64,000 nucleotides of DNA from Polymorphum gilvum SL003B-26A1 (GTDB lineage Bacteria > Pseudomonadota > Alphaproteobacteria > Rhizobiales > Stappiaceae). The notes under the pieces were generated by a model. It was not told the DNA's origin. It did not search any database and was given only the letters and a program-made list of their open reading frames with translations. The translations under genes and the position numbers were made by a program. The DNA is taken from the NCBI RefSeq assembly GCF_000192745.1, contig NC_015259.1, positions 821,001 to 885,000 on the forward strand, written 5' to 3'. How positions within the stretch are numbered: position 1 is the stretch's first letter; each line of letters opens with the position of its first letter. Positions 35,100 to 44,355 of the stretch are shown here, piece by piece.

Positions 35100-35113
35100 A
35101 TCTCAACAGACCT
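35097..35113 (-). repeat. Right inverted repeat of the IS5-family element
   Basis: Perfect 17-base complement of the left end, followed by the TA duplication at 35114-35115. Confidence 0.9.
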
Positions 35114-35658
35114 TAGGCCATCCGCCGACAGCACCCTGTGGCAGGGGATGACGACGGGAATCGGATTGGCTCCGCAGGCCTGACCGACAGGCTGACCATA
35201 GGTGCCGAGTTCCCGTGCGATCTCGCCATAGGTCCGGGTCTCGCCGTAGGGGATCGCCAGCATCGCCTTGAACACCTGCTGGTGCAGTTCCGGCCCCGCC
35301 GGCGCCAGGGGCAGGTCGAACCGTTTGAGCTCGCCGGCGAAATAGGCGCCGATCTGGCGCAATGCCTCGGCGAGCACTTGTGTCACGTCGCCTTTCGCCT
35401 TCGCCTGCCATGACAGGCGCACGATTGCGCCGTCTTCCTCGGTGACGAAAAGTCGCCCCACCGGCGTGTCGATTGAAGCTGTCGGCATGGGGTCCCTTTC
35501 GGTTCTCGTTCGGGGGCATGGTAGACCATCCGGCCGCGTCGTGTCCGCGCCGTACCGCTTGCCGGCAATCCGGCCTTTCGGGTCATGCCGCGAAGGCTTA
35601 CGCTTCGGGCGATGATCGCGGCTGCCTGCTACGCCGCAATCCTTTCTGGACGATGCTC

Positions 35659-36600
35659 ATGAACAACAGGGACGAGGTCGCGGCTCCGGCCGTCGACGCG
35701 GGTGATGCGGCGCGGGCAGCCGTCCCGGCCGAGACGCCCAGGACGCCGGTCATGGGCATCGTGCTCATCGTGCTCGCCTGCCTGTGCTTCTCCTGCCTGG
35801 ACGCGACGGCGAAATACCTGGTCGTCGACCTGCCGCCGCTGCAGGTGGTTTGGGTCCGCTTCCTGACCCATCTGGTCTTCGCTGTCGTCGTGTTCCGTGT
35901 CTGGCGCGCGCCGGAGATCTTCCGGACCGATCGGCCGGGCCTGCAGTTCGTCCGCGGCCTCGCCCTTCTTGGCTCGACCTTCTTCAATTTCCTTGCTGTC
36001 CAGTACCTGCAGCTTGCCGAGACCATGTCGATCATGTTCGCGGGCCCGTTCGTCGTCACGGCGCTTGCCGGCCCGTTGCTGGGCGAATGGGCGGGCCTGC
36101 GGCGCTGGATCGCGATCATCGTGGGCTTCATCGGAGTCCTGATCATCGCACGCCCGGGCCTGGGCGGCATGCACTGGGCAGCGATCTACTCGATCGGCGC
36201 GATGATCTGCTATGCCTTCTACGCCCTGTTCACGCGCATGCTCGCGGGCAGCAATTCGACCATCGGCATGCTGATCATCTCGGCGGCCGTGCCGACCGTC
36301 GCGATGACGCCGGCCGGGCTCTCCCTCTGGGAAACGCCCGCGAGCGGGTTCCACTGGCTGCTGCTGCTGTCGACCGGGCTCTATGGCGGGTTCGGCCACT
36401 GGATCTTCATCATCGCCCATCGGCTGGCGCCGGCGCCGCTGCTGGCACCCTTCACCTACCTGCAGATCGTCTGGATGGTCGGCCTCGGCTTTCTGGTGTT
36501 CGGCGACGTTCCGGGTCCGTGGACCCTCGTCGGCTCGGCCGTTGTGATCGCCTCGGGTCTCTACATCCTCTACCGCGAGCGGATCGTCAAACGACATTGA
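35659..36600 (+). CDS. DMT-superfamily transporter (EamA domains)
   Basis: Ten-helix inner-membrane carrier, 313 aa, formed of two EamA repeats (about residues 30-160 and 175-305). The first repeat begins VMGIVLIVLACLCFSCLDATAKYL. Members export amino acids or other metabolites; no substrate is evident. There are two in-frame ATGs (35653 and 35659); the second has GGA about ten bases upstream and is preferred weakly. Divergent from the interrupted alkyltransferase gene. Confidence 0.88.
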   Translation: MNNRDEVAAPAVDAGDAARAAVPAETPRTPVMGIVLIVLACLCFSCLDATAKYLVVDLPPLQVVWVRFLTHLVFAVVVFRVWRAPEIFRTDRPGLQFVRGLALLGSTFFNFLAVQYLQLAETMSIMFAGPFVVTALAGPLLGEWAGLRRWIAIIVGFIGVLIIARPGLGGMHWAAIYSIGAMICYAFYALFTRMLAGSNSTIGMLIISAAVPTVAMTPAGLSLWETPASGFHWLLLLSTGLYGGFGHWIFIIAHRLAPAPLLAPFTYLQIVWMVGLGFLVFGDVPGPWTLVGSAVVIASGLYILYRERIVKRH

Positions 36601-36738
36601 CGCCGGTGCCACGGTTGACGGAACGGAACACTTCGGCACAAATACGAAGGGTCGGCTCTTGTCCCGGCTGCGGATTGCGCCACGGCGCGCCCGGAGGGGC
36701 GGGAGCGGTTGCACGGATCCAGGGACAGGAGGGCCGTC

Positions 36739-37383
36739 ATGCCGATCACACGACGCGATTTGCTTGCCGGAGGCGCTGCAATTGGCGCCGGTCTCGCCAT
36801 GGGCGGGTCGGCCTTCGCCAACACCGCCGCCAATGCCTATTTCGCCGGCTATGCGCAGGACAATGGCTTTCGCTACCGGCTGACCAACTTCAAGCGGATC
36901 GACCCGGTCTGGCACCGCCAGATGGTCAAGTATTTCAGCCCGGAGCCGCCGGGATCGGTGGTGGTCGATACCCGCAACCATTTTCTCTATGTCGTGTTCG
37001 AGAACAACACGGCCCTGCGTTACGGCGTCGGCGTCGGCCGCGAGGGTTTCCAGTGGTTCGGCCGCGCACGCATCGACCGCAAGGCGCTGTGGCCGCGCTG
37101 GGTGCCGCCGCCGGAGATGCTCCAACGCCAACCCGACCTGCCGCGTATGGTCGAGGGGGGCGCCGAGAACAATCCGCTCGGCCCCCGGGCGCTCTATCTG
37201 TACCGCGACGGCCAGGATCTCGGCTACCGACTGCACGGCACGCTGGAGCCGTGGAGCATCGGGAGGAACGTATCGAGCGGATGCGTCCGCATGTTTCCGG
37301 AGGACGTCATCGATCTCTACCAGCGCTGCCCGCAGGGCACCCGGGTGCTCGTGCTGGAGCATCTCGGCGCCGATCCGGGCTGA
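36739..37383 (+). CDS. L,D-transpeptidase (YkuD domain), Tat-exported
   Basis: Periplasmic peptidoglycan enzyme, 214 aa. The N-terminus MPITRRDLLAGGAAIGAG is a twin-arginine signal with a c-region ending near SAFA-N. The YkuD catalytic motif is LHGTLEPWSIGRNVSSGCVRM, with the nucleophile Cys in SSGCVR and its partner His in LHGT. It would form 3-3 cross-links or attach proteins to the wall, which is common in Hyphomicrobiales. AGGAGGG stands upstream of the ATG. A lipoprotein of the OmpA type follows, another envelope gene. Confidence 0.9.
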   Translation: MPITRRDLLAGGAAIGAGLAMGGSAFANTAANAYFAGYAQDNGFRYRLTNFKRIDPVWHRQMVKYFSPEPPGSVVVDTRNHFLYVVFENNTALRYGVGVGREGFQWFGRARIDRKALWPRWVPPPEMLQRQPDLPRMVEGGAENNPLGPRALYLYRDGQDLGYRLHGTLEPWSIGRNVSSGCVRMFPEDVIDLYQRCPQGTRVLVLEHLGADPG

Positions 37384-37412
37384 CGGCGCCTAGACCACGA
37401 GGGGGCTGAGTT

Positions 37413-37937
37413 TTGGTTTCGAAGACATTTGTCCGCCGCGCCGGCCTAACAGCGGCGGCGACTCTGCTTATGCTTGCGGGATGCAGCAGCGTCGACACGC
37501 TGACGACCCCGGACGTGACCAATGCGGCGGCGGCGGGATTCGTCGACATCAGGCCGGGCTCTGAAGAGGAGTTCATGATCAACGTCGGTCGGCGGATCTT
37601 CTTCGACAGGGGCTCGGCCGAGCTGACCGAAACCGCACGCATGACCATCGACAAGCAGGCCGCTTGGCTCAGGGCGAACCCGCGCTGGCTGGTCAAGATC
37701 CAGGGCCATGCCGACGATCCCGGCAGCGAGGCGGCCAACAAGGCGCTGTCGACGAAGCGGGCCGAGGCCGTGCGGGATGCGCTGGTCGCCCTCGGCGTCG
37801 ACGGCAAGCGGATGTGGATCAAGGGTTACGGGATCGAACGGCCGGTGACCGACTGCGACGAACTGACCTGCCACGTGCAGAACCGGCGCGTCGTCGTCAA
37901 CCTGCGCGAAGAGTTCGACGAGGCCGCCCGCCGCTAG
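37413..37937 (+). CDS. OmpA-family lipoprotein (Pal-like)
   Basis: Envelope protein, 174 aa. The lipobox LMLAGC ends at about residue 23, and residues about 60-170 form an OmpA C-terminal peptidoglycan-binding domain: FDRGSAELTETARMTIDKQA, QGHADDPGSEAANKALSTKRAEAVRDAL, and a late NRRVVVNL. The Asp and Arg that grip diaminopimelate in Pal-type domains appear present. It begins with TTG 37413 preceded by GAGGGGG; no ATG fits the signal sequence. Likely ties the outer membrane to the wall beside the L,D-transpeptidase. Confidence 0.85.
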   Translation: MVSKTFVRRAGLTAAATLLMLAGCSSVDTLTTPDVTNAAAAGFVDIRPGSEEEFMINVGRRIFFDRGSAELTETARMTIDKQAAWLRANPRWLVKIQGHADDPGSEAANKALSTKRAEAVRDALVALGVDGKRMWIKGYGIERPVTDCDELTCHVQNRRVVVNLREEFDEAARR

Positions 37938-38065
37938 GGCTTTGCATGTAGGGCTGTTGCATGGGCGAGAGCTTCCGGGCAGACTGACGGCCGAACCCGC
38001 CTTCTGTTCCGGACCGCCGCGATGTCGACCTGCACGCCTGCCGAGCACCGATCCAAGGCGCGCCG

Positions 38066-39151
38066 ATGAGCGCACGACGCGGTGCAGGGGAGCCGGGCGG
38101 GGACGAGGCGCGGACGCGCCGTCTGACGCTCGGCGATATTGCCGAGCAACTCGGCATATCCACGGCTACCGTATCGCTGGCCCTTCGCGATTCGCCGCTG
38201 GTGGCCGAGGATACGCGCCGGAGGGTAAAGGAAACCGCGCACCGGATCGGATACATCTACAACCGGTCAGCTGCCTCGCTGCGCACCGCGCGCACACAGA
38301 TCGTCGGCGTCGCGGTGCATGACATCCTCAACCCCTATTTTGCCGAGATCTTCTCCGCGCTCGAGGATGTCCTCGAGGCGGAGGGGCAGATGGTGTTCAT
38401 CTGCAATCACCGCGACGACGTCGCCCGCCAGCGCGCCTTCATCGACATGCTGCTACAGCATCGCGCCGATGGCCTGATCCTGTGCCCATCGGTCGGCACC
38501 TCGGCGGAGGAGATCAACCGATTGGTCGAGCAGGGTATTCCGGTGACGTTGGTGTGCCGCGAGGTGCCAGGCGCTCATGCGCCCTGCGTGCGCGGCGACG
38601 ATGCCAAGGGCGCCCATACGGTTACCCGCCACCTGATAGAGCAGGGGCACCGGAAGATCGCCATGGTCGGCGGCCGGCGGGCAAGCTCGACCGGGCGCGA
38701 TCGCCATGGCGGATGGAGGCGTGCACTGGAGGAAGCTGGCCTTGATCCGGAACGACAGATCGACATCCCGGAGTTGATGACCCAGGCCGACGGACGTGCC
38801 GTGGTGCCGCAGGTCCTCGATCATGCCGACAGGCCGACCGCGGTGATGTGTTTCAACGACCTCATCGCCCTCGGCATGATGCCGGAATTGCGACGCCGAG
38901 GCGTCGAGCCCGGCCGGGACATGGCGGTGACCGGCTATGACGACATCGACGGGGCGGCCAGCCGCACGCCGGCGCTCACCACAGTCCGCAATCACCCGGA
39001 TGAAATCGGCCGCCTGGCTGCCTGGACGCTGCTGCGCCAGATCGCCGGCGAGCAGGTCCCAGACACGCTGATTCTGATCGAGCCGGATCTTCGGGTGCGG
39101 GACAGTTCGCCGCCGCCGGGCGTACGGCTTGCCCCTGAACTCAGCCGCTGA
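38066..39151 (+). CDS. LacI-family transcriptional regulator
   Basis: DNA-binding repressor with a periplasmic-binding-protein-like sensor domain, 361 aa. The helix-turn-helix is LTLGDIAEQLGISTATVSLALRD (about residues 20-42), followed by the hinge ETAHRIGYIYNRSAASLRT. A 19-residue basic N-terminal tail precedes the HTH. Effector residues sit around NHRDD and CFNDLIALG. It is 56 bases upstream of the DASS transporter gene and on the same strand, so it probably controls uptake of that transporter's dicarboxylate or sulfonate substrate. Confidence 0.92.
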   Translation: MSARRGAGEPGGDEARTRRLTLGDIAEQLGISTATVSLALRDSPLVAEDTRRRVKETAHRIGYIYNRSAASLRTARTQIVGVAVHDILNPYFAEIFSALEDVLEAEGQMVFICNHRDDVARQRAFIDMLLQHRADGLILCPSVGTSAEEINRLVEQGIPVTLVCREVPGAHAPCVRGDDAKGAHTVTRHLIEQGHRKIAMVGGRRASSTGRDRHGGWRRALEEAGLDPERQIDIPELMTQADGRAVVPQVLDHADRPTAVMCFNDLIALGMMPELRRRGVEPGRDMAVTGYDDIDGAASRTPALTTVRNHPDEIGRLAAWTLLRQIAGEQVPDTLILIEPDLRVRDSSPPPGVRLAPELSR

Positions 39152-39207
39152 ACTTCCACGCCGCTGGAAAACCCTTACCGATCTCGTCCGGGAGCGCCAT
39201 CGAGACC

Positions 39208-40683
39208 ATGTCCGAGCAAGCCGCTTTTTCCGAAACCGCCGCCCCGTCGGGCATCCGCAGGGTCGGGCTCATTGCCGGGCCAATCCTGAGCCTGGCCATC
39301 CTGCTGACGCCGGCGCCGGCCGGCCTCGGTCCGTCGGCGCAGGCGGTTGCCGCGGTCGGCGTGCTGATGGCGGTCTGGTGGATGACGGAAGCCGTCCCGC
39401 TCGCCATCACCGCCCTCCTGCCGCTGGTGCTGTTTCCCCTGCTCGGAGCGCGGACGCTGGACGCCACTGCAGTGTCCTATTCCAACCCGCTGATCTTCCT
39501 GTTCCTTGGCGGCTTTATCCTGGCGCGCGCGCTGGAACGCTGGAACTTGCACCGCCGGTTGGCCGCGCGCGTGGTGCGGCTGGTCGGCGAGCAGCCGGCC
39601 GCGGTGATCGGCGGGGTGATGGCGATCACCGCCTTCCTGTCGATGTGGATCAGCAACACGGCCACGGCGATGGTCATGCTGCCGATCGGCCAGTCGATCG
39701 TTGCCCGCTACGTCGACCGCGGGATCGCCGACCCGACCCGGCCGAACGGCTTTTCCCCGGCTCTGATGCTGTCAATCGCCTATGCGGCAACCATCGGCGG
39801 CATGGGTACGCTGATCGGCACGCCACCAAACGCCCTGTTCGCCGGCTACATGAAGGATGCCTACGGCGTCGACGTCGGCTTCGCTACCTGGATGCTGGTC
39901 GGCATCCCGGTCGTGCTGGTGCTGCTGCCGCTTGCTTGGCTGCAACTGACCCGTGTCACCTTCCGGATGCCGGCGCTCGACGCTGCGATTATCCAACGCG
40001 AAGCGCCCGCCGAGGATGTCCTGCCGCCGATGGGCGGTCCCGAAAAGACGGTGGCCGCAGTCATGAGCCTGGTCGCGCTCGGCTGGCTGACGCGGCCGCT
40101 GATCGACAGCCTCGTTCCGGGCCTCGGCCTGACCGACGCCGGCATCGCGATGACCGGTGCCGTGTTGCTGTTCCTGCTGCCGGCCGACTGGAAGAAGGGC
40201 GAGTTCCTGCTGCGCTGGGCGGACCTGAAAGCCCTGCGCTGGGACGTTCTGATCCTGTTCGGCGGCGGCCTTGCGCTGGCCGGGGCGATTGGCGACAGCG
40301 GCCTCGCCGAGTGGATCGGCTCGATGCTGTCGGCGCTGGAGCGGCTGCCAGAGGCGCTGATGATCCTGCTGGTGATGGCGATCATCGTCTATCTGGGCGA
40401 ACTGGCAAGCAACACGGCGATGGCGGCGGTGTTCCTGCCGGTCGCCGGTGCGGCCGCCGTGGGGATGGGCGCCGATCCGCTGAGCCTTGCCCTGCCGGTT
40501 GCGCTGGCCGCCTCGCTCGGCTTCATGCTGCCGGTGGCGACGCCACCGAACGCTATTGTGTTCGGCTCGGGCGCGGTCACCGGCGCGCAGATGCTGCGCG
40601 CCGGCATGCTGCTCAACGTGATCGCCATCGCGGTGGTCGCGGTCGTTGCCACGACGTTGGCGCCGCTGGTGTTCGGTCCCTGA
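39208..40683 (+). CDS. DASS-family (SLC13) sodium/anion symporter
   Basis: Inner-membrane carboxylate or sulfate importer, 491 aa, 11-12 helices. Both Na+-binding SNT motifs are visible: MWISNTATAMVMLPIG near residue 150 and ELASNTAMAAVFLP near 397. The paired TPPNA loops are GTLIGTPPNALFAGY and LPVATPPNAIVFG. Substrates in the family are succinate, malate, citrate or sulfate, here unassigned. Transcribed after its LacI regulator; convergent with the aminotransferase gene, only 10 bases away. Confidence 0.92.
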   Translation: MSEQAAFSETAAPSGIRRVGLIAGPILSLAILLTPAPAGLGPSAQAVAAVGVLMAVWWMTEAVPLAITALLPLVLFPLLGARTLDATAVSYSNPLIFLFLGGFILARALERWNLHRRLAARVVRLVGEQPAAVIGGVMAITAFLSMWISNTATAMVMLPIGQSIVARYVDRGIADPTRPNGFSPALMLSIAYAATIGGMGTLIGTPPNALFAGYMKDAYGVDVGFATWMLVGIPVVLVLLPLAWLQLTRVTFRMPALDAAIIQREAPAEDVLPPMGGPEKTVAAVMSLVALGWLTRPLIDSLVPGLGLTDAGIAMTGAVLLFLLPADWKKGEFLLRWADLKALRWDVLILFGGGLALAGAIGDSGLAEWIGSMLSALERLPEALMILLVMAIIVYLGELASNTAMAAVFLPVAGAAAVGMGADPLSLALPVALAASLGFMLPVATPPNAIVFGSGAVTGAQMLRAGMLLNVIAIAVVAVVATTLAPLVFGP

Positions 40684-40693
40684 CCCCCCTCGC

Positions 40694-41875
40694 TCAATCC
40701 TTTCGGTTGGTGTCCAGGAATTCGCCCATGCGGGCGAGCGCCTTCTGGATGTTCTCGGTCGAATTGGCATAGGACAGGCGGATGTAGCCCTCGCCGAGGA
40801 TGCCGAAGTCGGGTCCGCCGATGGTGGCGACGCCGGCCTGCTCCAGCAGCGCGGAGGCGAGCGACTTGGCTTTCCAGCCAGTCGCGGTGATGTTGGGAAA
40901 GGCATAGAAGGCGCCGAGCGGGGTGCGGCAGGAAACGCCCGGCAGGGCGTTCAGACCGTCGACGACCACCTTCCGGCGGCGATCGAACTCCTCGACCATG
41001 GCGCGCGCCGCGTCCTGCGGGCCGGTCAGGGCGGCGAGGCCAGCGTATTGGGCCGGCGCGTTGACGCAGGACCAACAGTTGACGGCGAGCTTGCGGGCCT
41101 TGTCGACCAGCGCGTCCGGCCACACCGCATAGCCCATGCGCCAGCCGGTCATGGCGTAGGTCTTCGACCAGCCGTCGAGCAGGATGACATGATCGCGGAT
41201 AGAGTCGAACTCCAGCAGCGAGACGTGCTCGTTGCCGTCGTAGGTCATCTGCGAATAGATCTCGTCGGACAGGACAGCGATGTCGGGTCTAGCTTCCAGG
41301 CCCCTGACCAATGTTTCGATCTCGGCGCGTGGAGTGATTCCCCCGGTCGGGTTGGCCGGCGAGTTCAGGATCAGCAGACGCGTCTGTGGGGTCAGCAGCG
41401 CCAGGGTCTCCTCGGCGGAAAAGGCGAAGTCGTTTTCCTCGCGGATCGGCACCGGCACGGGCCGGGCGCCGGTGAACTCGATCATCGAGCGGTAGATCGG
41501 GAAACCCGGGTCCGGATAGAGGATGTCCACGCCCGGCTCGCCGAACATCAGGATCGCCATGAACATGGTCACCTTGCCGCCGGGCACGATGACGACGTTG
41601 TCCGGATCTGCCGTGACGTTCAGGCGCGCCTTCAGGTCGGCGCAGACGGCCTCGCGAAGGGGCAGGATGCCGGTCGCCGGGGTGTAGCCGTGGTGGCCGT
41701 CCCGCAGCGCCTTGATCGCCGCCTCGACGATGTGCTCGGGCGTGCGGAAATCCGGCTGGCCGATGCCGAGATTGATGATGTCGCGGCCCTGCGCGGCGAG
41801 GGCGTTGGCACGGGCCAGCACGGCGAAGGCGTTCTCCTCGCCGATGCGGTCGAAGCCGGCAATGGTCTTCAGCAT
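40694..41875 (-). CDS. Class I/II pyridoxal-phosphate aminotransferase
   Basis: Cytoplasmic PLP enzyme of aspartate aminotransferase fold type I, 393 aa. The Schiff-base lysine is in WSKTYAMTGWRMGY (about residue 240). The cofactor-binding set includes NPTGGI and DEIYSQMTYDG, and the carboxylate-binding Arg is in GYIRLSYANS. The group includes LL-DAP, alanine, aromatic and Met aminotransferases, so the amino donor is unknown. ATG 41875 has GGAGG upstream; the open frame to 41950 has no support. Confidence 0.91.
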   Translation of the reverse strand: MLKTIAGFDRIGEENAFAVLARANALAAQGRDIINLGIGQPDFRTPEHIVEAAIKALRDGHHGYTPATGILPLREAVCADLKARLNVTADPDNVVIVPGGKVTMFMAILMFGEPGVDILYPDPGFPIYRSMIEFTGARPVPVPIREENDFAFSAEETLALLTPQTRLLILNSPANPTGGITPRAEIETLVRGLEARPDIAVLSDEIYSQMTYDGNEHVSLLEFDSIRDHVILLDGWSKTYAMTGWRMGYAVWPDALVDKARKLAVNCWSCVNAPAQYAGLAALTGPQDAARAMVEEFDRRRKVVVDGLNALPGVSCRTPLGAFYAFPNITATGWKAKSLASALLEQAGVATIGGPDFGILGEGYIRLSYANSTENIQKALARMGEFLDTNRKD

Positions 41876-42168
41876 GGTTCCTCCCTGCGGTCCGCTTCTT
41901 TGCCGGGCCGCAGGGCGGCCTGGCGTTGCGTATCTTGTCCTGGTGAGCATTAGCCGCTCGGCTGCAGACTGAAAAGGGCGTGCGCGGGAAAGGGATCTTC
42001 GCCGTCCGCAGGCCTTTGCTCCGATCCCGCTTTCGACTTTCGTGCCTAACTTGAGCGCGTGAACTTGACGCCGCGACGACCTATAGTGCGGCCAACACCC
42101 GACGCGAGTCGGACGAGAGCGGTCGACGGGCCGCGCCGTCCGCCGTCAAGCAACAGGATACAGTCGCC

Positions 42169-43296
42169 ATGACCACCGCCCCGACCGAAGGCGCCGCCGC
42201 AGCCCAGATCCCGGTCACCGTGCTGACCGGCTATCTGGGAGCGGGAAAGACGACGCTGCTCAACCGCATCCTCTCGGAGAACCACGGCCAGCGCTACGCC
42301 GTCATCGTCAACGAGTTCGGCGAGATCGGCATCGACAACGACCTGCTCGTCGAATCCGACGAGGAGATCTTCGAGATGAACAACGGCTGCATCTGCTGCA
42401 CGGTGCGCGGCGACCTGATCCGCACGGTGCAGAACCTGATGAAGCGGCGCGGCGCCTTCGACGCCATTATCGTCGAGACGACAGGCGTCGCCGACCCGGC
42501 GCCGGTGGCGCAGACCTTCTTCATGGACGAGGACGTGCGGGCGGCTGCCAAGCTCGATGCCGTTGTCGCGGTCGTCGATGCCCGGCACGTGCTGCAGCGA
42601 CTGGAGGACACCGAGGAGGCCGAAGACCAGATCGCCTTCGCCGACGTCATCCTGATCAACAAGACCGACCTGGTCTCGGCAGAGGAGCTGGCGGAGGTCG
42701 AGGCGCGGATCCGGGCCATCAATCCCTATGCGCTACGCCATCGTACCGAGCGCTGCGCGATCGACCTTGCGTCCGTTCTGGACCGGGGCGCCTTCGATCT
42801 CGATCGAATCCTGTCGCTCGACCCGCAGTTCTTGGACAACGGCCACCACGCGCACGAATGCGGCCCGGACTGCGATCATGAGCATCATCACCACGGCCGC
42901 GAACACGAACACCACCATCACGATCACGATCCTGACCACGTCTGCGGTCCGGACTGCGGCCACGATCATCATGATCAGGGTCATCACCATCACGAAAATC
43001 CGCATTCGGTGCGCAGCATCTCGCTGAAGGCAGGGGACCTCGACCCGGACATGTTCTTCCCCTGGATCAACCAGGTGACCCAGTTCAAGGGGCCGAACAT
43101 CCTGCGTCTGAAGGGGATCCTGGCGTTCAAGGGCGATCCCCAGCGCTACGTCATCCAGGGTGTGCACATGATCGTCGAGGGCGATCACCAGCGCGACTGG
43201 AAGGCGGAGGAGGCGCGGGAGAGCCGCCTCGTCTTCATCGGTCGGGATCTGGATTTCGACCAGCTGAAGCAAAGCTTCGAAGCCTGCGCAGCGTGA
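42169..43296 (+). CDS. COG0523 (CobW-family) GTPase metal chaperone with His-rich linker
   Basis: GTP-dependent metallochaperone, 375 aa. Walker A GYLGAGKTTLL (residues about 21-31), metal motif CICC (Cys74, Cys76, Cys77), Walker B-type IVETTGVADP and base motif NKTDLV. A His/Asp-rich linker at about residues 226-279 holds two copies of a CGPDC motif each followed by His clusters. The C-terminal CobW_C domain starts near 285. The metal may be zinc, cobalt or nickel. Next gene is a WD40 protein, a recurrent partner of this family in alphaproteobacteria. Confidence 0.93.
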   Translation: MTTAPTEGAAAAQIPVTVLTGYLGAGKTTLLNRILSENHGQRYAVIVNEFGEIGIDNDLLVESDEEIFEMNNGCICCTVRGDLIRTVQNLMKRRGAFDAIIVETTGVADPAPVAQTFFMDEDVRAAAKLDAVVAVVDARHVLQRLEDTEEAEDQIAFADVILINKTDLVSAEELAEVEARIRAINPYALRHRTERCAIDLASVLDRGAFDLDRILSLDPQFLDNGHHAHECGPDCDHEHHHHGREHEHHHHDHDPDHVCGPDCGHDHHDQGHHHHENPHSVRSISLKAGDLDPDMFFPWINQVTQFKGPNILRLKGILAFKGDPQRYVIQGVHMIVEGDHQRDWKAEEARESRLVFIGRDLDFDQLKQSFEACAA

Positions 43297-43303
43297 GGCG
43301 GAT

Positions 43304-44278
43304 GTGACGACCGTTGTCCCTGTCGATGTCGCCGGCTTCGTCGTCCGCGCGGGGTTCCTGAACGACACGCCCTATTTTGCCCTCGGCGAGGGGAGCGTCG
43401 TGCTCGCCACCGGCGGCGAGATGCGGCTTGCCGCGCACAAGGGCGGCCTGCTCGCTGCCGAAGAGCGCCCCGACGGATCGGGGCTGGTCACCGGCGGCGA
43501 TGACGGCCTGATCCGGCAGGTTACTGCTGACGGAAGAGTAACCACACTCGCCGAGCGGCCGCGCAAGTGGATCGACCTCGTGGCTTGCGGCCCGTCCGGG
43601 ACCGTCGCCTTCGCCAGCGGACGGACCGCCTGGGTGCGCCTTGCCGATGGCACCGAAAAGGAGTTCTCGCACGAGCGCGCGGTCGGAGGTCTCGCCTTCG
43701 CGCCCAAGGGGCTGCGGCTCGCGGTCGCCCGCTACGACGGCGCGACACTGTGGTGGGTCAACACGCTCGGAAAGCCGCAGCAACTCGAATGGAAGGGCGC
43801 TCACCTCGCAATCACCTTCTCGCCCGATGGCAAATATCTCGTCACGGCGATGCAGGAGAACGCGCTTCACGGTTGGCGGCTGAAGGACGGCCAAGACATG
43901 CGCATGACCGGCTATCCAGCGAAGGTGAAGTCCTGGAGCTGGTCGGCGAAGGGGCGCTACCTGATGACCTCAGGAGCCAATGCCGCCATCGCCTGGCCCT
44001 TCTTCGGCAAGACGGGACCGATGGGCCAGAATCCGCTCCAGCTCGGTTCTCGCGGCGATGCTCTGGTCACGGCGGTCGCCTGTCATCCGAAGGAAGAGGT
44101 CGCGGCGGTCGGTTACCAGGACGGCATGGTGCTGATTTGCCGGTTCGAGGACAACGCCGAGGTGCTGCTCCGCCGGCCCGGCAAGGCGCCCGTGTCGAGC
44201 CTTGCCTGGGACAGGGGCGGCGAGCGCCTGGTCTTCGGTTCGGAGGCCGGCGAGGCGGGCATCATTTCCCTGCGCTAG
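43304..44278 (+). CDS. WD40-repeat protein
   Basis: Cytoplasmic beta-propeller, 324 aa. About six or seven blades can be traced, with blocks such as GLVTGGDDGLIRQVTADG, AITFSPDGKYLVTAMQENALHGW and AVGYQDGMVLICR. No enzymatic motif or signal peptide. It starts with GTG 43304 seven bases after the metallochaperone stop, so the two are co-translated. A scaffold or inhibitor for the GTPase is plausible, but no function has been assigned to this pairing that I know of. Confidence 0.88.
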   Translation: MTTVVPVDVAGFVVRAGFLNDTPYFALGEGSVVLATGGEMRLAAHKGGLLAAEERPDGSGLVTGGDDGLIRQVTADGRVTTLAERPRKWIDLVACGPSGTVAFASGRTAWVRLADGTEKEFSHERAVGGLAFAPKGLRLAVARYDGATLWWVNTLGKPQQLEWKGAHLAITFSPDGKYLVTAMQENALHGWRLKDGQDMRMTGYPAKVKSWSWSAKGRYLMTSGANAAIAWPFFGKTGPMGQNPLQLGSRGDALVTAVACHPKEEVAAVGYQDGMVLICRFEDNAEVLLRRPGKAPVSSLAWDRGGERLVFGSEAGEAGIISLR

Positions 44279-44355
44279 CGGTTGTCCTGGCCATCCGTGG
44301 CGCTCGACGGCGGCGCGGTCCTGCCAGGAACCGATAGAGGATCCACGGAGAGGCA

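Larger units (their letters stand above)
34293..35113 (+). mobile_element. IS5-family insertion sequence (IS427-like), 821 bp
   Basis: Complete element bounded by perfect 17-base inverted repeats and flanked by TA on both sides (34291-34292 and 35114-35115), the target duplication expected for IS427-group elements. It carries a transposase in two overlapping frames joined by a -1 shift. It is inserted in the alkyltransferase gene on the opposite strand. Clean ends and the perfectly restorable target suggest a recent event. Confidence 0.92.
34210..35488 (-). pseudogene. ogt: O6-alkylguanine-DNA methyltransferase gene interrupted by an IS5-family element
   Basis: The start at 35488 (MPTASIDTPVGRLFVTEED) runs to the active-site motif IPCHRVLSADGL, then enters the insertion sequence at 35113. 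The frame resumes after 34291 with GGYSGTGGLDTKIALLKLEGG to the stop at 34210. Removing 34293-35113 plus one copy of the TA duplication joins the two halves as ADGLGGYSGTGG, exactly the family sequence. The enzyme transfers alkyl groups from O6-alkylguanine to its own cysteine. The interrupted product keeps the Cys but has about 15 insertion-encoded residues in place of the C-terminal helix, so activity is doubtful. Confidence 0.9.

Noticed and set aside
42046-42168. TATAGT at about 42081 as a -10 element for the metallochaperone gene
   Set aside because: The nearest TTGACG is only 11 bases upstream, and the correctly spaced hexamer (GTGAAC) matches poorly.
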